A DNA stretch of 38,588 nt from Thermoflexus sp. GTDB taxonomy: Bacteria > Chloroflexota > Anaerolineae > Thermoflexales > Thermoflexaceae. Positions 33,013 through 38,588 of this stretch are shown in pieces; within the stretch, counting starts at the first letter, position 1, and the number at the start of each line of letters is the position of its first letter. Position numbers and translations under genes: made by a program. Below the pieces are notes generated by a model. It searched no databases, had not been told where the DNA came from, and saw only the letters and a list, made by a program, of their open reading frames with translations. The DNA is taken from the NCBI RefSeq assembly GCF_034432235.1, contig NZ_DAOUCJ010000059.1, positions 1-38,588 of the forward strand. The letters are read 5' to 3'.

Positions 33013-33372
33013 TCGTTCGACCCTCGCTTCCCCTCCGCTTAGCGTTCGGCCATCGGGGGAGAGCTTGAGGGCGAGGATGGCCTCTGTGTGGCCTTCCAGG
33101 ATCTGGGGCAGCGCCCCATCGGGGGCCCGCCAGATTTTCACGGTCCCCTCTCCAGTGCCCGAGGCCAGCCAAGTTCCCCCCGGACCGAAGGCCGACCGGA
33201 GCACCGCCACGGTGTCTGCCAGCCAGCGCGCGAAGGGCTGTCCGGTCGCCACGGAATACCGGGCAATCCAGGGGCCGTCGATGTCGCCCTCCGCGATGGC
33301 CAGCCACTCGCCCGCCTCCGAGAGGGCCAGAGCCTCTATGGGTTTTCCGGTTCCCTTCCTCCGAATGATGCG
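33001..33372 (-). pseudogene. WD40-repeat fragment
   Basis: About 123 codons with WD-type blades: PIEALALSEAGEWLAIAEGD, then SAFGPGGTWLASGTGEGTVK followed by IW, and EGHTEAILALKLSPDGRTLS. About three blades are present instead of the seven of a full propeller. The frame differs from the membrane protein just upstream (33336-34046), whose end it overlaps, so a frameshift probably split one gene. Its TAG stop is the same codon that interrupts the CxxC copy. Confidence 0.6.
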
Positions 33373-34046
33373 TGGCGGATCTTTCGCGGGCGATCCGTTT
33401 CGGGAGGAGAGAGGGCGGGGAGGCCCCAGGCCGTCGTGACCCCGAAGAGCAGCCCGGCGAGAGCACCCAGGGCCAGCCATCCCAGCGGCTCCTGACCCTC
33501 CGGAAGGCGATCCATCCAGTGTCCCGCCCACCACGCCATCCCCCATCCCGCCAGAAGCCCTCCGAAGGCGGTCAGGGTCAGCCACGCCCAGGCCGCGCGG
33601 ATCACCCGCCGGAGGAGCGTCCATTGGGCCAGCCCCACCCCCAGCCCCAGGCTGGCCCCGTTGACCCCGAAGATCAGAAGGAAGGAAGAGAACTCCGGGG
33701 GCATGGGGGGCAGGACCCGCTCCGGGCCGATGGCCCAGAGGAGCCCCCAGGGGATCAAGAGGGCCAGCCCGCCCCCCAGGCCGCTGCGGAGGATCCAGGA
33801 TGCGGACCTCACCGGCAGGCGGCCGGTCAGAGCCTGACCCAGGCCGAGGAGCAGCCCCACCCCCAGGCCGCCGGTGAAGAGAAAAAAGGTAACATCCGTG
33901 GGAGGCCACCCCGGGAGGCGGCTCCACAGGGGGCGGAGGGCCGCCAGCCCTGTCCGCTCCCACTCCCACAGCCCGAGCAGGGCCAGGGCCCCCACCCCGA
34001 TATGGATCAGCACCCATTCAGTTCCTTCTCGCACCGTGCGGATCAT
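33336..34046 (-). CDS. Six-helix membrane protein, possibly truncated
   Basis: A 236-residue integral membrane protein with six clear hydrophobic segments (for example WVLIHIGVGALALLGLWEW and VTFFLFTGGLGVGLLLGLG) and a short polar C-terminus. I do not recognise the family. Its ATG overlaps the stop of the upstream gene (ATGA), which indicates translational coupling. The last 25 residues (DRPRKIRHASFGGREPENP) look like out-of-frame readings of the WD40 region, so the true protein may have continued into a WD40 domain. Confidence 0.65.
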   Translation of the reverse strand: MIRTVREGTEWVLIHIGVGALALLGLWEWERTGLAALRPLWSRLPGWPPTDVTFFLFTGGLGVGLLLGLGQALTGRLPVRSASWILRSGLGGGLALLIPWGLLWAIGPERVLPPMPPEFSSFLLIFGVNGASLGLGVGLAQWTLLRRVIRAAWAWLTLTAFGGLLAGWGMAWWAGHWMDRLPEGQEPLGWLALGALAGLLFGVTTAWGLPALSPPETDRPRKIRHASFGGREPENP

Positions 34047-34741
34047 CGGCCCTCCGGCGCCGGGAATCGGGCGTATTCGATCCAAGGCAGCGTCGGGATC
34101 ATCCGGTGGGCATATCCCAGGCGCCCGCCCCCGAGGCGGTAAGGGAGGCTGCGGCGCACCCAGGCTTCCAGCTCGGCCCCCAGGGTGTCGACCAGCTCCA
34201 CCTCCGGTCGCTCCAACCAGAAGCGCAGGTCCTCGGGGCGATGGAGCCAGCCGGTGAGATGGGTGACGAGGGGGGCCTCCCAAGGGTCGCCGGACCAACC
34301 GATCCGTTCCAGCCAGGGGGGATCGATCGCGAGGCCGGTCGCGGTCCACTCCCGCGGGTCCGCCCATCCGCCCCAGGCGAAGTCGGGGGCCAGCACGCCC
34401 GCCACGCTGTCGAACTCCAGATGGCCGGCCTGGAGGAGGCTCTGGACGGCACGAAAGGAGAGGGGGGAGCGGAAGGTGATCTGGACAGGGAGGGGGCCCG
34501 GCCAGGGGCGATCCAGGAGGGCCTTCGCGGCTGCCAGGCGAGCCTGGCGGTAGGTGGCGAGGACGTCCGGGGTGTTCGCCACCAGCCGGGCTTGAATGAC
34601 CCAGAGGCCATCCGGCTCCCGCACGGCAACGGCCGAATAACCCTCCCCCTCGCGGGTGATCGGGGTGGGCCACGTCGGGGGGAGCGTGGCACCGATGAAT
34701 GCCAATCCGATCGCCAGGGCCAGCATCACACGCCTTTTCAT
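34043..34741 (-). CDS. Exported protein of unknown function
   Basis: A 232-residue protein with a signal peptide (MKRRVMLALAIGLAFIGATL). The rest is rich in Trp and Leu and lacks Cys, with WVIQARLVANTPDVLATYRQ and LVTHLTGWLHRPEDLRFWLE as recognisable segments; I know no family for it. Two ATGs are adjacent; I chose 34741, 6 nt after GGAGG, over 34744. It is coupled (ATGA) to the membrane protein downstream, so the pair may work together at the membrane. Confidence 0.7.
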   Translation of the reverse strand: MKRRVMLALAIGLAFIGATLPPTWPTPITREGEGYSAVAVREPDGLWVIQARLVANTPDVLATYRQARLAAAKALLDRPWPGPLPVQITFRSPLSFRAVQSLLQAGHLEFDSVAGVLAPDFAWGGWADPREWTATGLAIDPPWLERIGWSGDPWEAPLVTHLTGWLHRPEDLRFWLERPEVELVDTLGAELEAWVRRSLPYRLGGGRLGYAHRMIPTLPWIEYARFPAPEGR

Positions 34742-34763
34742 CATTAACCTCCTGCAACTCAGA

Positions 34764-35354
34764 TTATGGGGCTAAACCCGGAGGATCTGTATAAGACTTA
34801 GAGTAATTAGACCCATATACCAGTTTGCCGAGCCAATCATCGTTAGCGCAAAGGTTGCAACCAAGGGAATAATTAACCTCGCCGGTGGTTGGATTTTGTG
34901 TTTGTCGCCATCGAGTGTCGGTATGATAGTAAGTATTAGATTGAATTTGAGACGCATTAAACCAGATATAAATAACCTCATAAATATCTGAACGGCCGCA
35001 TTTGTTATACCGATTCCAGGTTGCATTAGGAAGACCACTGCTATTCACAAACCAAGCGTTCATCTGATCACAATATGCTTGAGGGTCTGGCTTATATCCT
35101 TCCCATTCCAAGCGAAATCCTTTCCAAGCATTTGATCGAATAGCGGCTGCGTTTTGCTCATACCACCAATCAGTTATGGCCCAGCGGATATCATAACCAG
35201 AGTAATATGGCTGTCAGGTCCAAGAGCCCCAATTTGGACTTTCCTGCCAATCCCAATGATATGTAGTGCCGGCCTTAGATATATAAAATGTTGATAAAAT
35301 AGCCCAAGAAATTACAATTAGTTTCGCGAATGTCCGGAACCATTTCCTCTTCAT
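34764..35354 (-). pseudogene. Secreted Trp/Tyr-rich protein with an in-frame TGA
   Basis: The ATG at 35354 has a near-ideal ribosome site (AGGAGGTGATCC) and opens a signal peptide (RTFAKLIVISWAILSTF). Codon 47 is TGA (35216-35214) after SPNWGSWT; the same frame then runs on to TAA at 34764, giving 195 sense codons in all. The later part is rich in Trp, Tyr and Asn with four Cys (YCDQ, KCGR, GCNLCAND). The gene is clearly more AT-rich than its neighbours. The most likely history is a Trp codon changed to TGA. No family recognised. Confidence 0.7.
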
Positions 35355-35389
35355 GGATCACCTCCTGATCATAATTTTCTATCATTGGG

Positions 35390-35509
35390 CTACTCGTGAT
35401 ATCGCAGTGAGTGCATTTTCAGCCATCCGTCGTTGCGGGCTTCCACCTCCTGGGCCAGGGCGGCGCACACCGCACACCCGCTGTCATATAACAGCCAATG
35501 GTTGGGCAT
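35390..35509 (-). CDS. CxxC mini-protein, DCC-like copy 3
   Basis: A 39-residue protein: MPNHWLLYDSGCAVCAALAQ, then a short helix and strand ending HSLRYHE. It matches the first third of copy 2, including C12-x2-C15, and would fold at most as strand-CxxC-helix-strand. AGGAGG lies just before the ATG, so it looks translated. It ends in TAG at the point where copy 2 continues with PEVQAR, so it is either a truncated remnant or a genuine short form. The TGA-interrupted secreted gene starts 35 bp downstream. Confidence 0.55.
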   Translation of the reverse strand: MPNHWLLYDSGCAVCAALAQEVEARNDGWLKMHSLRYHE

Positions 35510-35600
35510 TGTTTTTCCTCCTTTCGCAGCACTCGTCCGAGCATGGGCTCTCCTTCGTATCCCGATATATCCACCTCTCACAAAAAGGGGGTGACAAAGT

Positions 35601-35650
35601 GGTCCCAATCTGGTCCCAGGTTGGTCCCGATTTTCCGGAGCCTCGGTCCC
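35601..35650. repeat. GGTCCC array with 11-bp phase
   Basis: GGTCCC occurs at 35601, 35612, 35623 and 35645: exact steps of 11, 11 and 22 bp, so all copies face the same side of the helix. The array lies just after the lipoprotein gene and about 90 bp upstream of the CxxC mini-protein. Such direct repeats are typical of activator binding sites (compare SARP heptamers at 11-bp phase). Confidence 0.55.
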
Positions 35651-35655
35651 GAAGG

Positions 35656-36438
35656 TCACCTTGCAGGATTGGGGTCCTTGCATGGCAAATATCCAACGGC
35701 GATGCTCGCGGGGTCTATGTCCGCAAGATCCGGGGTGAGGGTGAACCGGATACAGGCTCCATAAGAACCGACCGGCGTGATCAGGATCAAGCCCGCTTTG
35801 ATGGGAGCGGTAGAGCATGGTGCCGGAAACAGGTCTGGACTGCAATGAACCCCTACACTGTGTCCGCCACCCCACCCCCGTTCTATACGGGCGTATTCAG
35901 CCACCGGGAGGCTATCCCGGCGGGGAAGCGGGAGGCCCCAGTACTCAAAAACAGGCCCGGCAAGAGGTTCCTCCCCGTTGTAAACCCAGCTCATATAGAC
36001 GGCTCTACCTTCCACGTCGCTGTAAAGCGAAGGGGCGACGGGGTTATGACCGAAACTCGGGTCTTTCACAACCCACAGCGTGAAGTTAAACGGACCATCC
36101 TGAACCGTCCCGCCACCCAGGACCTGTCCGGGCTCCGGGGTAGGGGGAGGATAAACCGGCCAGATCTTCTCGGGGGTGGGGGCAGGTTCGGAGGTGGGCG
36201 GAAGGAGAGAGCGCCAGTCCGGGGTTTCCGTCGGCATTAGGTGCACAGAGGGCGTTTCCGTGTGGGCGAGAGATGCCCTCACCGCAGGGGGCGTCAGGGT
36301 AGGGGCATGAGAGGACTCCGGAGCGATAGCCTGCTGTGTCGGAGTCGAGGGTGGGGCCGGGCTTCGCGTCCCACAGGCGCAGAGCCCGGCCACAAGCAGG
36401 ATGATGCCTGCCAGCCCGATGATCGCTTCCCGTTTCAT
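35656..36438 (-). CDS. Lipoprotein of unknown function
   Basis: A 260-residue protein with a lipoprotein signal (LLVAGLCACG; Cys22 is the likely lipidated residue) and a long Pro/Thr/Ser-rich linker to about residue 100, typical of surface lipoproteins in this genome (compare the sugar-binding protein). The folded part starts near GQVLGGGTVQDGPFNFTLWV and has three later Cys (HCSPD, PCST, GACIRF) plus one near the end (LPCKD), which suggests disulfides. Ribosome site GGAGG upstream. I do not recognise the family. It follows the Cys-rich secreted gene by 61 bp. Confidence 0.75.
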   Translation of the reverse strand: MKREAIIGLAGIILLVAGLCACGTRSPAPPSTPTQQAIAPESSHAPTLTPPAVRASLAHTETPSVHLMPTETPDWRSLLPPTSEPAPTPEKIWPVYPPPTPEPGQVLGGGTVQDGPFNFTLWVVKDPSFGHNPVAPSLYSDVEGRAVYMSWVYNGEEPLAGPVFEYWGLPLPRRDSLPVAEYARIERGWGGGHSVGVHCSPDLFPAPCSTAPIKAGLILITPVGSYGACIRFTLTPDLADIDPASIAVGYLPCKDPNPAR

Positions 36439-36499
36439 CCTCCACCTCCGGCCGAAGGAGCGGGCATCATACCGGCGCTGGCCCTATCCTTCGATTCAT

Positions 36500-37012
36500 T
36501 TACGGTCCCGTGTAGCCACGCCATTGTCGACCGAAGTTGATGGCGTCCGAACAAGAGTTTGCGCTGGCCGCATAGCAAAACCCCGGACTGGTGACTCCCG
36601 AGCAGTAGCAGTAGTTCGGGTCCGAAGAGGGGCGGTTTTCCCAACGTCCAAAGTAGATATCCACCCAGTAATTCCCCATGGAGCAACTGGGGTCGCCCAC
36701 GTCTTCCAGATAAAAAGTGCTGTAATAGACATCCCCACCTGATTGATTGTGTTGCTTAATGGGGCTATCCGTGTCAATGCGGGTGCCCCAGGTCCACCAT
36801 GCTGCCGGGTCATTTGGACACCAGGCATAGTAATGATTGGCAAAGTGTCCCTGTCGGATTTCCACGCCCGCACCCCCATAACGGTTCCCCATGGCGTAGC
36901 CGGTGAACCACCCCGTGTAATGGCCAGCCCAAACCGGAGCGACAGAAGCTGCATACGCCAGGCTACCAGGGATCAGGAGCAGAGCAAGAACCCTCGACCA
37001 TCGCTTCTTCAT
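36500..37012 (-). CDS. Secreted Cys-rich protein of unknown function
   Basis: A 170-residue exported protein: signal peptide (MKKRWSRVLALLLIPGSLAY) and a mature part rich in Tyr, Trp and Gly with six Cys (AWCPND, PSCSMG, NYCYCSG, GFCYA, NSCSD), all able to form disulfides outside the cell. The ATG at 37012 overlaps the stop of the preceding gene (ATGA), so I prefer it to the ATG at 37024. No family recognised. The composition resembles the interrupted secreted gene at 34764-35354, though I see no convincing alignment. Confidence 0.72.
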   Translation of the reverse strand: MKKRWSRVLALLLIPGSLAYAASVAPVWAGHYTGWFTGYAMGNRYGGAGVEIRQGHFANHYYAWCPNDPAAWWTWGTRIDTDSPIKQHNQSGGDVYYSTFYLEDVGDPSCSMGNYWVDIYFGRWENRPSSDPNYCYCSGVTSPGFCYAASANSCSDAINFGRQWRGYTGP

Positions 37013-38580
37013 CGCTGTTGCCATGTCATCCTCCCTCCCTGAATCGCTAAAACTTTTTCGGGGGACAGAAAGACGATTTCGTAGATTTCGTCACTGCCGG
37101 GAATCAAAGCGGAAGGCCAAGCCAGGACCCGTTCCCAGTGCTTTCCGCCATCTGTGGTGCGGAAGATACCGCCGCGGAATCCCCCCGCCAGGGCCACCCG
37201 CTCTGTCGGATAGGCAGGCGAGACGGCCACGCTCGCAATCGGGCCCGGCAACGTCCATTGCACGTCGTCCGTATCATTCCGGAACAGCCCCACACCACCG
37301 GACGGAGAACGAACAAGCCAGGCGGCATCCCGGGCGAAATCCCCGGCGGCTTCCAGGAGCGAAGCAGGAACCTTTATGGCCTGCACCTTTCCTTCCTGCA
37401 GGAGCAGCGCTTGTCCGGGGGTTTCTTCGTCAACGGCGATGATGCTTCTGCCGTCAACCGATGGGGAGAGGCGATAAACCCCGCGGGCGATCCGTGTCCA
37501 CCGGCCATCCTCCGTGCCGGCATACAACCCGCGGTCCTCACCGGCCGTCACGCTGATAAACAGCCTCTCGCCGCTCTGAGATTCGAGTCCGACAAGCCAC
37601 TGAACGGGCCCCGATAGTTCACCGTTCACCGGTGACCAGGACCGTCCGTCCCGGGATTGCCAGACTCCCGTCCACGTTCCGACCAGCAGGGTTTCCCGCC
37701 CCTCTTTGTTCCCGACAACTACAGCATCAAAGGGCCAGTCGCCGGCCTCGGGCGGGAGGCGTCCCCACTCCTCCCAGTTCGCGCCGCCGTTCCGGGTGCG
37801 GTAGACAACAATCCCACCAGGGTCCGGAGCGACGGCATATGCCACGTCCGGATTACCCGGAGATATCGCAATTGCTTTCACCATCCGTCCACGAAGGTCA
37901 GAGGCAAACCAGGTCCTCCCTCCATCCGTGGAGTAGAGGATCCCTCCCTCTCCGGCCCAGGTGTAGGTTTGAGCGGCGACCACGCGGCCCGATTGAGAGT
38001 TCACCAGGATTCTGCTCCGTTGTTTCCCGCGTATGCCCAGGATGCCCACAACGCTTTCCCCCGACTCCGTTGTGCCCAGAAAGTAGTGCAACCCCTGGCC
38101 TTTCAAGTCGCTGGAAGGTTTCAAATCCGGGTAGGCCGACTGTGCCTGACGCAACGCCTGAGGCGAGTCGATCACAAGCTCGGGAAGGGAAGGGAGCGGT
38201 TCCGACAGAGGTTGTGAAAGTGCTTCCCTAACATATCCGTCTTCCACCCGCACCGTAATCTGTTCCCTGTCGGTCTGCAGGGTTCCGATCCATCCTCGAC
38301 GTCGGCCATCCAGCCCGGCGTCGGCGGTATCGCCTGGCAAATCGATGCTCTGAAGCCCCGTAACGGTGGGCATTTCTGACAATCGCCCTGCATACTGTAA
38401 GAGCAGACGATAAACTTCCTTCAGCGTGAGCGCTTGACGGACCTCGGGGATCCCTGCAATATCATTGCCTGAAAGGTTGAGGGAATTAGTGTTAATTCGA
38501 GCTGATTGAATGCGGAAAAGTAGCAATATTACTGCAAAAACGAAGGCTATGTTTAAGAACCGTCGCCTCCCCCAATCCAC
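37009..38580 (-). CDS. Exported BNR/Asp-box propeller protein, start uncertain
   Basis: A protein of at least 523 residues. A hydrophobic N-terminal segment (FLNIAFVFAVILLLF) anchors or exports it. After an alpha/beta region (about 30-200) come Asp-box repeats of the S-x-D-x-G-x-x-W type: YSTDGGRTWF, YRTRNGGANW, WQSRDGRSW and FRTTDGGKHW, which mark a sialidase-like or YCF48-like beta propeller. Such propellers mostly mediate binding; no sialidase catalytic residues are evident. The first possible codon (GTG at 38580) is 8 nt from the window edge with no visible ribosome site, so the real start may lie outside. It is coupled to the Cys-rich secreted gene. Confidence 0.8.
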   Translation of the reverse strand: MDWGRRRFLNIAFVFAVILLLFRIQSARINTNSLNLSGNDIAGIPEVRQALTLKEVYRLLLQYAGRLSEMPTVTGLQSIDLPGDTADAGLDGRRRGWIGTLQTDREQITVRVEDGYVREALSQPLSEPLPSLPELVIDSPQALRQAQSAYPDLKPSSDLKGQGLHYFLGTTESGESVVGILGIRGKQRSRILVNSQSGRVVAAQTYTWAGEGGILYSTDGGRTWFASDLRGRMVKAIAISPGNPDVAYAVAPDPGGIVVYRTRNGGANWEEWGRLPPEAGDWPFDAVVVGNKEGRETLLVGTWTGVWQSRDGRSWSPVNGELSGPVQWLVGLESQSGERLFISVTAGEDRGLYAGTEDGRWTRIARGVYRLSPSVDGRSIIAVDEETPGQALLLQEGKVQAIKVPASLLEAAGDFARDAAWLVRSPSGGVGLFRNDTDDVQWTLPGPIASVAVSPAYPTERVALAGGFRGGIFRTTDGGKHWERVLAWPSALIPGSDEIYEIVFLSPEKVLAIQGGRMTWQQR

Positions 38581-38588
38581 GCCCCGCA

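Noticed and set aside
35214..35216. Selenocysteine reading of the in-frame TGA
   Set aside because: No hairpin of the bacterial SECIS type is visible directly after the codon, and no selenocysteine genes are in the window; a mutated Trp codon is simpler.
35484..35696. Minus-strand open frame with several Cys across the GGTCCC array
   Set aside because: It overlaps the CxxC gene in another frame and has no ribosome site; the repeat array explains its periodic look.
1..38588. CRISPR array or insertion sequence
   Set aside because: No repeat-spacer pattern, transposase motif or paired terminal inverted repeats were seen anywhere in the window.

Overview
The window is a high-GC (roughly two-thirds G+C) bacterial chromosome segment. 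It carries sigma70-type promoters of near-consensus sequence, many Shine-Dalgarno starts, Arg-rich proteins, GC-strengthened tRNA stems, a T-box leader and several thermophile-type central metabolism genes. The mix of a pyruvate:ferredoxin oxidoreductase, CPBP and phospholipase-D-like proteins, a sugar ABC system with GH38, and WD40/BNR-type secreted proteins fits a thermophilic member of the Chloroflexota (Thermoflexus-like). That assignment is inference from gene content and composition, not from a search.

Layout. 1-571 is a gene-poor stretch with GC hairpins and an AT-rich island carrying three TATAAT hexamers, followed by a small CxxC/CxxC protein. 1.1-13.0 kb is a carbohydrate locus: a membrane-anchored clan GH-A glycosidase, a LacI-family regulator behind a perfect consensus promoter with a palindromic operator, a complete sugar ABC transporter (binding lipoprotein, two permeases, ATPase), a PHP-type metallohydrolase and a GH38 alpha-mannosidase. 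The simplest reading is import and hydrolysis of an alpha-mannosyl-containing glycan. 13.0-17.8 kb (minus strand) holds a one-polypeptide pyruvate:ferredoxin oxidoreductase and a dihydroorotate-dehydrogenase-like flavoprotein. 18.0-24.5 kb (plus) has a lipoprotein metallopeptidase, a small helical protein, a membrane-anchored phospholipase-D-like protein, a CPBP protease, an enoyl-CoA hydratase, an AAC(3)-fold protein and a RidA protein with a cysteine-rich tail.

24.5-29.4 kb is a translation and amino-acid block: two tandem tRNA-Ala genes with their own promoter and terminator, then a T-box leader with a leucine (CUC) specifier, a YdjM-like membrane protein, a branched-chain aminotransferase and leuS. 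miaB converges on leuS from the minus strand, with a strong terminator between them.

31.1-38.6 kb is the accessory part. It starts with an MNT nucleotidyltransferase next to a damaged HEPN partner. The rest, all on the minus strand, is a string of short secreted or membrane proteins of unknown function, several clearly broken by in-frame stops or frameshifts. Interleaved with them are three copies, in different states of decay, of one DCC-like CxxC protein. This repeating arrangement (CxxC mini-protein beside a secreted, often Trp- or Cys-rich protein), with an 11-bp-phased GGTCCC repeat array upstream of the best-preserved copy, is the strongest candidate for an undescribed system in the window.
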